Source: Chloroflexota bacterium (GTDB lineage: Bacteria > Chloroflexota > Anaerolineae > Aggregatilineales > Phototrophicaceae). Taken from it: a stretch of DNA of 64,000 nt. The position numbers and the translations under genes were made by a program. Location of the stretch: positions 186,001 through 250,000 of the forward strand of contig JACRPS010000008.1 of NCBI GenBank assembly GCA_016223085.1, given 5' to 3'. This document shows positions 8,219-17,451 of the stretch, piece after piece (positions within the stretch are counted from its first letter, which is position 1; each line of letters begins with the position of its first letter). The notes under the pieces were generated by a model. That model ran no database searches. It saw only the letters and a program-made list of their open reading frames with translations, and had not been told where the DNA came from.

Positions 8219-8830
8219 GTGAACGGAACGCTCATCCTGGTACGGCACGGACAGTCACAGTGGAATCTGGAAAACCGCTTCACCGGCTGGACGGATGTGC
8301 CGCTGACAGCGGAAGGCCGGCGCGAGGCTCGCCGCGCCGGGGAACTGCTGGCGGGCTATCGCTTCGACCGGGCCTTTACGTCTGTGCTGACGCGGGCTAT
8401 TGAAACGCTACGGATTATCCTCGAAACCACCGGCCAGATGGACATTCTGGTCGAGCAGGATGCCGCCCTCAACGAACGACACTACGGCGATTTGCAGGGA
8501 CTCAACAAGGCGGAAACCGCCGCCAAGTTCGGCCAGGCGCTGGTACACCAGTGGCGGCGCAGCTACCGGGCGCGGCCACCCAATGGGGAAAGTTTGCAGG
8601 ACACGGCGGCGCGGGTGCTGCCGTATTATCACACCCGGATTGAGCCGCTGGTGCTGGCCGGGCAGACCATCCTCGTCGTCGCACACGGCAACAGCCTGCG
8701 GGCGCTGGTCATGGCGCTGGATGACATTCCCGAAGCCGATATTCCTGAACTGAATATCCCGACCGGCGTGCCGCGCCGCTACCTGATTCGTACCGATGGC
8801 ACAATCCTCGAACGCGGCTACCTGGGATAA
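8219..8830 (+). CDS. gpmA: 2,3-bisphosphoglycerate-dependent phosphoglycerate mutase
   Basis: Interconverts 3- and 2-phosphoglycerate in glycolysis and gluconeogenesis. The catalytic phospho-His is in LVRHGQSQWN at the N-terminus, followed by NRFTGWTDVPLT, which is specific for the mutase branch; the acid Glu is in NERHYGDLQGLNK, and the second His is in VVAHGNSLRAL. At 203 residues it is the short form, lacking part of the C-terminal tail of the ~250-residue enzymes. It starts at GTG 8219 after AAGAGGCG. A TATAAT lies at 8181-8186, without a clear -35 box. A hairpin follows the stop. Confidence 0.92.
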   Translation: MNGTLILVRHGQSQWNLENRFTGWTDVPLTAEGRREARRAGELLAGYRFDRAFTSVLTRAIETLRIILETTGQMDILVEQDAALNERHYGDLQGLNKAETAAKFGQALVHQWRRSYRARPPNGESLQDTAARVLPYYHTRIEPLVLAGQTILVVAHGNSLRALVMALDDIPEADIPELNIPTGVPRRYLIRTDGTILERGYLG

Positions 8831-8832
8831 AA

Positions 8833-8857
8833 AGAGGCGAACCAACGGTTCACCTCT
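8833..8857. terminator. Hairpin between gpmA and tRNA-Ser
   Basis: Arms AGAGGCGAACC and GGTTCACCTCT pair with one mismatch around AAC, starting three bases after the gpmA stop. No U-run follows on the plus strand. On the minus strand it lies just past the tRNA 3' end and is followed by TTTTATCC, so it may serve to end the tRNA transcript. Confidence 0.5.
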
Positions 8858-8865
8858 CAGGCAGC

Positions 8866-8952
8866 GGAGAAGGAGGGATTCGAACCCTCGATAGCCTCAT
8901 CGGCTATACCCGTTTTCGAGACGGGCCCGTTCAACCACTCCGGCACCTCTCC
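8866..8952 (-). tRNA. tRNA-Ser (anticodon CGA)
   Basis: Read on the minus strand, the acceptor arm GGAGAGG pairs with CTTCTCC, the anticodon stem CCCGT/ACGGG encloses CTCGAAA (anticodon CGA, decoding UCG), a long variable arm follows, and the T arm is GAGGG-TTCGAAT-CCCTC. Length 87 and the long variable arm identify a class II serine tRNA. The CCA end is not encoded. It stands alone. Confidence 0.95.
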
Positions 8953-9130
8953 ACTACCCGGTATTATACCGTACACTGTTGCCGCCGAAAATCCCCGATT
9001 TTTCCAGTACGGTTCAGTTCGTTTTGGGACAGTTGGACTATCTCATAATCCGCCACCTACCTCATGTGCCCCGCCTGATTTTGCGCTACGCTAAGGACAA
9101 AGTGGGTACAGACAAAGGGGCGAAAACCGA

Positions 9131-9436
9131 ATGGACATTGGGGCGTTAATTGGTGACATTATTGCGGCACCCTTCATTTGTATCGGGTGGATTATCGTGG
9201 GCGCCATCGCGGGCGCGGTCGCGCGGCAGATCATGGGTTCACGCGATCAGCCGTTTATCTCTGACCTGATTCTGGGGTTGATCGGTGCGGTCGTCGGCGG
9301 CTTTGTTGCCAGCCTGCTCGGCCTCTACCGACCGGATGGCGGCCTGGGGCTGGTGCTGGTTAATCTGGTGATTGCCATCGTCGGCGCGATCATTCTTATC
9401 GCTATCGGGCGCGCCATCATGGGACGGCGCGTGTAG
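9131..9436 (+). CDS. GlsB/YeaQ/YmgE-family small membrane protein
   Basis: A 101-residue, very hydrophobic protein of the transglycosylase-associated (GlsB/YeaQ/YmgE) family. Three membrane helices are visible: around residues 13-32 (IGWIIVGAIAGAVARQIMG), 47-67 (LGLIGAVVGGFVASLLGLY) and 76-96. The repeated glycine patterns GxxxGxxA are typical. Members are often stress-induced, but their biochemical role is unknown. GGGGCG about ten bases before the ATG acts as ribosome site. A strong terminator begins 24 bases after the stop, so it is a single-gene unit. Confidence 0.88.
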   Translation: MDIGALIGDIIAAPFICIGWIIVGAIAGAVARQIMGSRDQPFISDLILGLIGAVVGGFVASLLGLYRPDGGLGLVLVNLVIAIVGAIILIAIGRAIMGRRV

Positions 9437-9460
9437 CATACGACACTCTCCTTCTGGCAA

Positions 9461-9495
9461 GAACGCCCCTGGTCGCTGACCGGGGGCGTTCGTTT

Positions 9496-9497
<2 letters not shown>
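9461..9497 (+). terminator. Intrinsic terminator of the GlsB-family gene
   Basis: Arms GAACGCCCC and GGGGCGTTC, extended by TGGTC/GACCG, are followed by GTTTTT. It is a textbook rho-independent terminator. Its U-run touches the stop codon of the convergent tadA. Confidence 0.85.
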
Positions 9498-10418
<921 letters not shown>

Positions 10419-10533
10419 GATTTCCTCCCTGTTACTCGCACATGCGATACCTCGCTGTTACTCATCATAGGCAGGACTTCCAGCCGATGCCTCCGTCAAA
10501 CGGCGGATTTTTCGCGCACTTCTGATCAAGAAC

Positions 10534-10605
10534 CTGTCCGTAAACCTCTTTTATTTGTCGGCAGGGGTACGGCATGCCGTGCCCCTACGAAGGGTTTATG
10601 GCTAG
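10534..10605. mobile_element. 72-bp MITE-like element with terminal inverted repeats
   Basis: Ends are CTGTCCGTAAACC (10534-10546) and GGTTTATGGCTAG (10593-10605), imperfect inverted repeats. The centre holds the GGGGTACGGC-type palindrome at 10561-10588. A second copy of the same length in the opposite orientation is at 20432-20503. No protein is encoded. Confidence 0.65.
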
Positions 10606-10619
10606 CCACAAGCGATTCC

Positions 10620-10647
10620 GCAGGGGCGAACCGGCGGTTCGCCCCAC
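10620..10647. repeat. Dispersed palindrome, GGGGCGAACC type
   Basis: Arms GGGGCGAACC and GGTTCGCCCC around GGC. It lies 15 bases after the 72-bp element and just past the stop of the minus-strand acidic protein gene, where it could act as a hairpin in the transcript end. Confidence 0.8.
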
Positions 10648-10660
10648 CATATAGAGCCGT

Positions 10661-11104
10661 TTAGAACAGCGTAAGCTGCCGGGGAACATCCGGCTCGTCA
10701 TCTTCCGGTGGCGCTTCATCGGTGAAGGTTTCCGACAGCGTTTCCGCCTCGGCCAGCGGTTCCAGCGCGTCGTCCGGCAGCGGATAATCGGTTTCAACCG
10801 GCGTCGAGAGCGAATAAAAGACCTCGGCCTGCGGCTCGACCGAGACACTTTCCTCGCCTTCAGGGAGAGGGGCCGAGAGTGAGGGGTTCAGTATATCGAG
10901 GTCGGGCACAAAATCCGCGCCCACGTCATCCACGTGCATGGTCGCCCGCACGCGCAGTTCCGCCAGTTCGGCCTCGGTGAAACCGGCGTCGTGCATCACA
11001 ATGCGCAGCGTCGGCTCGGTCACGCGGTCGTTGGCCCGCACCACGTGCATGTAATGCGCCTGCAGGCAGGCGCGCCATTCCTCGGCAAAGATGTTTTCAC
11101 TCAC
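10661..11104 (-). CDS. Acidic protein of unknown function ending in a clamp-binding-like motif
   Basis: I do not recognise this 147-residue protein. Residues 1-65 look folded and helical; residues about 66-140 are acidic, Pro/Glu/Ser-rich and probably disordered. The last five residues are QLTLF, which fits the QLxLF consensus by which polymerases and repair proteins bind the DNA sliding clamp, placed at the end of a flexible tail as in many clamp ligands. It starts three bases after the stop of the beta-CASP nuclease gene and so belongs to the same operon as that nuclease and probably RNase D. A DNA-replication or repair role is inference from the motif alone. Confidence 0.75.
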   Translation of the reverse strand: MSENIFAEEWRACLQAHYMHVVRANDRVTEPTLRIVMHDAGFTEAELAELRVRATMHVDDVGADFVPDLDILNPSLSAPLPEGEESVSVEPQAEVFYSLSTPVETDYPLPDDALEPLAEAETLSETFTDEAPPEDDEPDVPRQLTLF

Positions 11105-11107
11105 GGA

Positions 11108-12514
11108 CTACACCTCAAACGACTGCTTCCATTGCGGCACGTCCACTGTCAGATTATACTGCTTCCGCAGTCCGTCAGCTAAGGCGGTGGCCGCCGGCGG
11201 CTCGCCGTGTACCAGGAAGGTGCGCTGCGGTTTGCGGCTCATTGCGCCAACCCAGGCCAGCAGTTCGTCCCGGTCGGCATGGCCGCTGAAGCCGTTGAGC
11301 ACGTCCACCTCGGCGCGGCGCTGGTAGGTTTCACCAAAGATGCGTACCTCGGAGTCACCTTCCACCAGCCGCCGCCCCAGCGTGTCCGGCGCCTGCCAGC
11401 CGACGATCAGCACCGTGTTCCGGGGGTCTTCAATGTTGTTCTTGAGATGGTGCAGGATGCGCCCGGTTTCCGCCATGCCGCTGGCGCTGATGATGATCGC
11501 CGGTTCGCGCAGGAAGTTGAGCTGCTTGCTCTCCTCCACCGACCGGGTATAGGTAATCTGTTTCGAGTCAAACGGGTCGCCGTTGTGGCCGAGCGTCATC
11601 ACAAACTGGCGCGTCTCGGCGTCAAAACATTCGGGATGGGTGCGGAATACGTCGGTCGTATTGACAGCCAGCGGGCTGTCTACATACACACGCAGGCGCG
11701 GGATGTCGCCCCGCTGTTCCAGCTGGTGCAGCGTGTACACCAACTGCTGCGTCCGCCCGACCGCAAACGCCGGGACAATCACCTTGCCGCCACGTTGGTA
11801 GGTTTCCGTCACCACCCGTTCCAGTTCTTTTTCAGAGTCTGGGTACGGCTCGTGCAGGCGGTCGCCGTAGGTGCTTTCCATAATCAGGACGTCTGCGCCG
11901 TCCACTGTCTGCGGGTCGCGGATGATCGGGATACCCTTGCGCCCCAGGTCGCCGCTGAAGACCAGCCGCACGGCACGTTTGGCCTCGCGGTCTTCGATGT
12001 CCAGCACCACGATGGCGCTGCCCAGCATGTGCCCGGCGTCGAGGAACGTCAGGCTGATGCCGGGCGCAATCTGGCGCGGGCGGAAGTAGTTCTGCGAGAC
12101 AAAACTATCCAGCGACGCGGCGGCGTCCTCCTCGGTGTAGATCGGTTCAACCGGCGGCTTGCCGCGCTTGCGATGCTGCTTATTGACGTACTCCACGTCT
12201 TTTTCCTGGATGTGGCCGCTGTCCAGCAGCATCACGCTGCACAGGTCGCGGGTGGCGTGGGTGCAGATGATGTCGCCGCGAAAGCCGCTTTTAACCAGGT
12301 TAGGGATATTGCCGGAGTGGTCAATGTGGGCGTGGGAGAGCACCATTACATCCACCGAACGGGCGTCAAACGGCAGATGCCGGTTGCGCTCAGCGGCTTC
12401 GCTGCGTTTGCCCTGGTACAGCCCGCAGTCCAGCAGCAGGCGCGTGCCGTTAACTTCCACCAGGTGCTGCGAGCCGGTCACGGTTTGCGCGCCGCCGTAG
12501 AAGGTTATTCGCAT
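11108..12514 (-). CDS. Metallo-beta-lactamase/beta-CASP family ribonuclease-like protein
   Basis: A 468-residue enzyme of the beta-CASP branch of metallo-beta-lactamases (CPSF73-like, YhcR/TTHA0252-type exo-/endoribonucleases). The metal motif HAHIDHSG, the later GHMLGS and SGDLGRKG (motifs 3 and 4), the beta-CASP insert with PAFAVGRTQ and [14 protein letters not shown], and the closing SGHAD His are all visible. No KH or RNase J C-terminal domain follows. ATG 12514 ([15 protein letters not shown]) was chosen over a longer frame because the core begins there and GAGGT lies just upstream. It should cut or trim RNA in the cytoplasm, next to RNase D. Confidence 0.88.
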   Translation of the reverse strand: MRITFYGGAQTVTGSQHLVEVNGTRLLLDCGLYQGKRSEAAERNRHLPFDARSVDVMVLSHAHIDHSGNIPNLVKSGFRGDIICTHATRDLCSVMLLDSGHIQEKDVEYVNKQHRKRGKPPVEPIYTEEDAAASLDSFVSQNYFRPRQIAPGISLTFLDAGHMLGSAIVVLDIEDREAKRAVRLVFSGDLGRKGIPIIRDPQTVDGADVLIMESTYGDRLHEPYPDSEKELERVVTETYQRGGKVIVPAFAVGRTQQLVYTLHQLEQRGDIPRLRVYVDSPLAVNTTDVFRTHPECFDAETRQFVMTLGHNGDPFDSKQITYTRSVEESKQLNFLREPAIIISASGMAETGRILHHLKNNIEDPRNTVLIVGWQAPDTLGRRLVEGDSEVRIFGETYQRRAEVDVLNGFSGHADRDELLAWVGAMSRKPQRTFLVHGEPPAATALADGLRKQYNLTVDVPQWKQSFEV

Positions 12515-12592
12515 AGGTGACCTCGATTCGTTGGGTGATTTGCGTACGGACACGAACAATCGTGTCCCAACCTGCACCAATCATACCGCGAA

Positions 12593-13744
12593 TCAGCGCG
12601 GTTTGCCCCTGCGGTGGAAAGGACGCAGCACATCGAGGATTTCCTGCCCATATTCTGCCCGGCGCCAGGGGCCAAGCCCCTGAATCCCGTTAAGATCATC
12701 CACCGTCGCCGGGTCACGGTAGGCCAGCGCCCACAGGGCATCTTTTGACAGAATCACGTCGGACTCTACACCGCGCGCTTCGGCGCGGGTTTTGCGCCAG
12801 GCCCGCAGCGCGGTAAACCGTTCCACCACCAGCGGGTCAACACTGGGCTGCGGGGGTGGATGGGGCAGCGCGCCGCGTCGTCCGCGTTCCACTGCCTGCA
12901 CGATCTGCCGCCCGTAGCGCCGAATCTGCGACTCGGTCATGCCGAAGATGCCGCGTAACTGGTGCAGACCGGCGGGGGCAGCCTGCGCCAGCGCGACCAG
13001 CCCTTTATCGGAAAAGACCTTAAACGGTGGCGCGTCCCGTTCTTCGGCGATGTTTTCCCGCAGCAGGTACAGCTCACGCAAAATTGCCATCTGGCGGCGG
13101 CTGAGGTCGGCGGCTACGCCGATGCGCCAGTAACCATCGGGGTCAAACTGGTGGTTGCTGGCCTGAACACGGGCGTATTCCTCAAACGTTTCGCGGGCTT
13201 CGGCCAGCGCGTCCATCTGCTCCAGTTCGCCGCGCAGTTTGTCGCGCAGCAGCGGCAGATAATGGGTGTCCATCTGGGCGTACAGCAGGCTTTCGTCCGA
13301 CAGCGGGCGCTGCCCCCAGTCGTCGCGCTGGTGGCTTTTGTCCATCTCCACCCCCACGTACTGGGTCAGCAATTTGTCCAGCCCAATGGCTTTATGGCCG
13401 CAGATACGCGCCGCGATCATGGTGTCAAACAGGTTGTTGATGGTGAAGTCGTAATCCCGCTTCAGGCACAGCAGATCATATTCGGCAGCGTGGAAGACTT
13501 TTTCGATGTTGGGGTCGGCCAGCAGCGGGCCAAGCAGCCGCACGTTGGCAACCCGCAGTGGGTCCACGATGTAATCCGCCGAGCGCGTGGAAAGCTGGAT
13601 GAGACAGACGCGCTCGCGGTAGGCGTACAGGCTGTTGGATTCGGTATCAACCGCGATGAGGGGTTCGGCGGCCAGTTCGTCAACCAGCTTACGAAAGTCA
13701 CGATCATGCTCAATGTAGCGGGCGGGGGGAAAGGGCCAATCCAT
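12593..13744 (-). CDS. rnd: Ribonuclease D with two HRDC domains
   Basis: 3'-5' exoribonuclease of the DEDDy class, which matures tRNA and other stable RNA ends. Exo I is VDTES (Asp33, Glu35), Exo II includes HAAEYDLLCLKRD, and Exo III is YAQMDTHYL with the Tyr-x3-Asp pair. Two helical HRDC domains follow at about residues 210-290 and 300-375, the second after a Pro-rich linker. Length 383 matches bacterial RNase D. The beta-CASP gene follows 78 bases later on the same strand, so the two nucleases and the acidic protein are likely cotranscribed. Confidence 0.92.
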   Translation of the reverse strand: MDWPFPPARYIEHDRDFRKLVDELAAEPLIAVDTESNSLYAYRERVCLIQLSTRSADYIVDPLRVANVRLLGPLLADPNIEKVFHAAEYDLLCLKRDYDFTINNLFDTMIAARICGHKAIGLDKLLTQYVGVEMDKSHQRDDWGQRPLSDESLLYAQMDTHYLPLLRDKLRGELEQMDALAEARETFEEYARVQASNHQFDPDGYWRIGVAADLSRRQMAILRELYLLRENIAEERDAPPFKVFSDKGLVALAQAAPAGLHQLRGIFGMTESQIRRYGRQIVQAVERGRRGALPHPPPQPSVDPLVVERFTALRAWRKTRAEARGVESDVILSKDALWALAYRDPATVDDLNGIQGLGPWRRAEYGQEILDVLRPFHRRGKPR

Positions 13745-13875
13745 AAAAGGGCGCTGACTTTACATCCATGCAGGTTATCGAAAAGGGAGAATCATGCTCG
13801 CATAAGACCTGAACATGAAACTTGTGACAACTATAAAGGCTGCCGGATGCGCGTCAAGTGGCAATTCGTTTGCTT

Positions 13876-14793
13876 TTAGAGCCACTTTCGCCGGATGAAG
13901 TACAGAATCATCAGGATTGAAATCACCAGCATAATACCCATGATGGTGAGAAAAGCGGCGGGGTGTTCGTCCAGCGGCAGATCAATGTTCATGCCGTAAA
14001 TGCCGGCGATCAGCGTCAACGGCAGGATCAGCACGGAAATCACCGTCAGAATCCGCATCACATCGTTCAGGCGGTGGCTGGCGAGGGTGTTAGCCGTGTC
14101 CGACAGCCCGGTAATGACCTCGTAATTTTCATCAATGATGTCCCGCGCCAGCCGGCCATGATCTACGGTATCGCCGAAGTACTCTTCGAGTTCGTCGCGG
14201 ATGACCGGGTGTTCCGTCCGTTCCAACTGCTCCAGCACCGGCACCAGATGGCGGATAATCCGGCGCAGGGCGATGATGTCGCGCCGCACCACCGCGATTT
14301 CCTGAATGATGTGGCGCGAGTTTTCCGTAAACAGACCATCTTCGATGTGGTGGATATTGCTGTCCACCTTGTTTAAGATCGGGAACAGGTAATCCACCAG
14401 CCGGTCAACCACCGCGTAAAAGGCATCGTTGGCGCCGTGTCCCATCCATTTTTCGCGCTCGATGGACGAGGACTGCACGCGCTCGAACAGCATCACCAGC
14501 GGCTTCAGGTCGCCGTCGTGGGCCGTCACCAGCACGTTGCGCCCCACAATAAAATCCACCTCGCTGGAACGGGTGATGCGTTCCACCCGGTCCCACTGGG
14601 GAAGCTGCATGACAACAAATAAATACTGGTCGTGCTCGTCAATCTTGGGGCGCTCCATCACACTTAACAGGTCTTCCAGATTCAGCGGATGGATGTAGGG
14701 CAAATCACGGCGAAGCTGGTCAACATCCGCCGGCGTGATGTCCACGATGTTGATCCAGGTGAATGTGTTGTGCTGGATACGCTCGATTGGCAT
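13876..14793 (-). CDS. corA: CorA-family magnesium/cobalt transporter
   Basis: Pentameric divalent-cation channel in the inner membrane. The 305-residue chain has an N-terminal soluble alpha/beta domain, long helices about 130-240 and two C-terminal membrane helices separated by YGMNIDLPLDEHP, which carries the diagnostic GMN selectivity motif. The C-terminus ends in RRKWL, as is common for CorA. It stands alone between RNase D and the respiratory operon and is divergent from the latter. No riboswitch-like leader was seen upstream. Confidence 0.93.
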   Translation of the reverse strand: MPIERIQHNTFTWINIVDITPADVDQLRRDLPYIHPLNLEDLLSVMERPKIDEHDQYLFVVMQLPQWDRVERITRSSEVDFIVGRNVLVTAHDGDLKPLVMLFERVQSSSIEREKWMGHGANDAFYAVVDRLVDYLFPILNKVDSNIHHIEDGLFTENSRHIIQEIAVVRRDIIALRRIIRHLVPVLEQLERTEHPVIRDELEEYFGDTVDHGRLARDIIDENYEVITGLSDTANTLASHRLNDVMRILTVISVLILPLTLIAGIYGMNIDLPLDEHPAAFLTIMGIMLVISILMILYFIRRKWL

Positions 14794-14849
14794 GAGTGAC
14801 AGCCTTAACGTTCACGACGTTTAGTAAACGCTAAAGACGATTAAAAGTT

Positions 14850-14878
14850 TTGACAGTCTTTGGCGTTTGTGATACATT
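14850..14878 (+). promoter_or_regulatory. Promoter of the Rieske-cytochrome b operon
   Basis: TTGACA (14850-14855), a 17-base spacer and TACATT (14873-14878) preceded by TG (extended -10) read toward the Rieske gene. The leader would be about 130 bases and contains a small hairpin GTGTG-T6-CACAC at 14951-14966. Confidence 0.6.
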
Positions 14879-15016
14879 GTACTAGCACTCGGTTAGCCCC
14901 GCATGGACGAGATGTATACGGTTGTAAGCATCGCCGTTTTCCACTGTTTGGTGTGTTTTTTCACACAATCGGGTTAGAATAACGCTGGCTTGGTCATGTT
15001 GAGGGAGACAACGTTA

Positions 15017-15613
15017 ATGGCTACAGCAAGTGTCACGAAGGCCACCGCCTCGCCACCTGCCAAAACCCAGGCGGTTGAGGTCAGCGCCCCCAACCGCCGC
15101 GAATTTCTTTATTATATCTGGGGCGCCTCCATTCTGCTGCTCACCGGGCAGGCGACCGCCGGTTTAGTCTGGTTCGCGCTGCCCCGCTTCCGTGAAGGCG
15201 AGTTCGGCGGCACGTTTGTTTATGGCGCCGACCAGATGGCCGACATGATGCCGGCGCCGGGCGCTGCGCCCGTATCTGTGCCTGCCGGGCGGTTCCATCT
15301 CACCTATCCCGAAAATGAAGGTTTTCTGGCGCTGTACGGTGTCTGTACCCACCTGGGCTGCCTGCCCAAGTGGACGCCTACCACACACCGCTTCGAATGC
15401 CCGTGTCATGGTTCAAAATTTCAGCTTGATGGCAAGTACATCGAAGGCCCGGCCCCGCGCAGCCTCGACCGCTTCCGTGTAACGCTGACGTTTGCCGACG
15501 GCACCACCGCGACCACCAACGAAGCCGGCGACCCCATCCCGCTCAACGGCAAACAGGTCGTGAACATCGCCGTCAACACCGGCGCGCGCATCAAGCGGCC
15601 CGGTCGTGACTAA
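15017..15613 (+). CDS. Rieske iron-sulfur protein of a bc-type complex
   Basis: Takes electrons from quinol in a cytochrome bc/b6f-type complex. The 2Fe-2S ligands are in CTHLGC and CPCHGS, about residues 110-134, the bridging disulfide being the second Cys of each box. The N-terminal region has NRREFLYYIWG followed by a hydrophobic helix, a twin-arginine-type uncleaved signal anchor, so the cluster domain lies outside the membrane. ATG 15017 gives a 198-residue protein with GAGGGAG upstream. It is first in an operon with cytochrome b and a di-haem cytochrome c, with gaps of 27 and 14 bases. Confidence 0.93.
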   Translation: MATASVTKATASPPAKTQAVEVSAPNRREFLYYIWGASILLLTGQATAGLVWFALPRFREGEFGGTFVYGADQMADMMPAPGAAPVSVPAGRFHLTYPENEGFLALYGVCTHLGCLPKWTPTTHRFECPCHGSKFQLDGKYIEGPAPRSLDRFRVTLTFADGTTATTNEAGDPIPLNGKQVVNIAVNTGARIKRPGRD

Positions 15614-15640
15614 TGCAGCCTGGATGAGGAGATTAATGGT

Positions 15641-17437
15641 ATGTCGGTCCTCCCATTTCCATCGTTTTTAGATGACGTCAAGGAAAAAGGCCTGAAGCGC
15701 GCCGTCTTTGAACTGGTAGACGAGTCAGTCGAACGGTTGACGGCGGGCATGAACATCGGGGACATCCGCGAAGCGCTGCGCGGCGAAGCCCCCAGCCGCA
15801 AGCCCAACCCCCGCCTGCAGCCGCACGCGGACGGCTTCTGGCTGCACATGCGCCCCAGCTACTTCCATGCGGATATGACGGGTTTGTATCCCACTTTCCG
15901 TCTGGGCTGGCTGTCCACCTATTTTGTCTTTTTTGAGACAATCACCGGCATCCTGCTGATGATCTGGTATACCCCCTCGCCGGAAGTTGCCTATGCCAAC
16001 ATGATTAACATCCTCAGCAACGTGCCGATGGGTCAACTCCTGCGTGACCTGCACCGGCTTGGGGCTGAGGCGATGGTGCTGATCGTCGCCTTACACATGA
16101 CACGAACCTGGTTCACCGGGTCGTATAAAAAGCCACGCCAGTTCACCTGGTTCACCGGCGTGCTGCTGCTGGTCTTTACCGGCTTCCTCAGCTTCACCGG
16201 CTACCTGCTGCCGTGGGACCAACTGGCGCTGTGGGCGGTGACAATTGGCGCGAGCATGATCGAAGCTACGCCGCCACCGATTGTCGGCGAGAACCTGAAT
16301 CTGCTCATTCGCGGTGGCCCGGAAATCGGCGCGAACGGTTTGCTGCGCTTCTATCTGGCGCATGTATTGCTGCTGCCGGCACTGTTGTTTGTTTTCACTG
16401 GCGTGCATTATTACAAGGTCATCGTTCACGGCCACAGCCTGCCGCCGAAATCGGAGAACATCGGCGAAGACACCGCCAAGCGCGTGCCGCTGGACAAGCG
16501 CGTTTATTTCATCCCGGACGTGCTGACCAGCGAACTGATGTGGATTGCCGTGACCACGCTCATCCTTGTGGTGCTATGCATCTGGTTCTACGATGCGCCG
16601 CTGGAACACCATGCTGACCCGCAGGTGACGCCGCTTGGCACGACCGCGCCCTGGTACTTCCTGTGGCTTCAGGGTGCGCTGAAACTGGGCGATAAGGTCT
16701 TCTGGGGGATCATTTTCCCCGGCATCCTGCTCGGTTTCCTGGCGGTGTGGCCGTACATTGATATAACACCCAGCCGCCGCTATGCCCACCGCCGCGTGGC
16801 GCTGACGATCTTCCTGCTACTGATTTCGTTTATCACTGTCCTCAGCTACATGGGGCTGGCTAAATTTGGCGTCGTCACGGCGGCAGATATCACCATCATT
16901 CATGAGCTGACTTACCCGCCGGCGCATGACAAGATGGGCGAACTGTTACCCGTTCCGTATGACCAGCTTGTGCCCGGTATGTACACGACGCGGGAATTTG
17001 CTGCTGAAGCCGGCCAGGAAGCAGCGGCGGTAAGCGCGTTTAATTCCGAGATTGAGAGCAACAACCAGGAACAGCAGGTCTTAAACGAACTGCAAAACCA
17101 GGATTTCCTGCCCATCTCCAGTCTGAACTTCTCGACCGTGCCCGCCGATGCCCCGGAACTGCGTCGCGTGCTGAAAGATTTCGAGGCGATGATCGAGAAA
17201 CACAAAAATGAGCTGGTGAACGCCTGGGGCGGGGTCATCATCACGCAAAATCAGAAAGACCTGCGGCGCGTGGATGTGATTATAAGCTGGGACACGGTGC
17301 AGATCGAAAACGGTCGCCCGGTGTTGGACGAAAACGGTAATCCGGTGCTGGTGCGCGACGAAAACGGCAACGTGGTACGCAGCCAGAATATCCAGCATGT
17401 CTTTATCCACCGTGACGGTGGCTACTTCGCGCACTAA
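15641..17437 (+). CDS. Cytochrome b of a bc/b6f-type complex, fused form with C-terminal extension
   Basis: Di-haem membrane subunit that oxidises quinol. The 598 residues contain an N-terminal soluble stretch (1-75), the b6-like four-helix core with haem ligands His138/His152 and His241/His256, then the subunit-IV-like helices to about residue 410. The 15-residue spacing in the second His pair is the b6 type; mitochondrial-type b has 14. The Qo motif, PEWY in most families, reads APWY at 336-339, so the usual Glu is absent. After the last helix a ~180-residue soluble tail follows, ending in near-repeats (LDENGNPVL, RDENGNVV). GAGGAG nine bases upstream of the ATG marks the start. Confidence 0.92.
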   Translation: MSVLPFPSFLDDVKEKGLKRAVFELVDESVERLTAGMNIGDIREALRGEAPSRKPNPRLQPHADGFWLHMRPSYFHADMTGLYPTFRLGWLSTYFVFFETITGILLMIWYTPSPEVAYANMINILSNVPMGQLLRDLHRLGAEAMVLIVALHMTRTWFTGSYKKPRQFTWFTGVLLLVFTGFLSFTGYLLPWDQLALWAVTIGASMIEATPPPIVGENLNLLIRGGPEIGANGLLRFYLAHVLLLPALLFVFTGVHYYKVIVHGHSLPPKSENIGEDTAKRVPLDKRVYFIPDVLTSELMWIAVTTLILVVLCIWFYDAPLEHHADPQVTPLGTTAPWYFLWLQGALKLGDKVFWGIIFPGILLGFLAVWPYIDITPSRRYAHRRVALTIFLLLISFITVLSYMGLAKFGVVTAADITIIHELTYPPAHDKMGELLPVPYDQLVPGMYTTREFAAEAGQEAAAVSAFNSEIESNNQEQQVLNELQNQDFLPISSLNFSTVPADAPELRRVLKDFEAMIEKHKNELVNAWGGVIITQNQKDLRRVDVIISWDTVQIENGRPVLDENGNPVLVRDENGNVVRSQNIQHVFIHRDGGYFAH

Positions 17438-17451
17438 AGGACAAACCACCG

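Noticed and set aside
11207-12520. Long open frame (437 codons) on the plus strand
   Set aside because: It lies wholly antisense to the beta-CASP nuclease gene, whose motifs are intact. Its translation is rich in His, Arg and Gln as expected for an antisense frame of GC-rich coding DNA.
12962-13879. Open frame of 305 codons antisense to RNase D
   Set aside because: RNase D with both HRDC domains is clear on the minus strand; the antisense frame has no ribosome site or motif.
17290-17400. Tandem DNA repeat at the end of cytochrome b
   Set aside because: The protein shows short near-repeats (DENGN), but the DNA units differ and no array is present beyond two copies. It is described with the gene instead.
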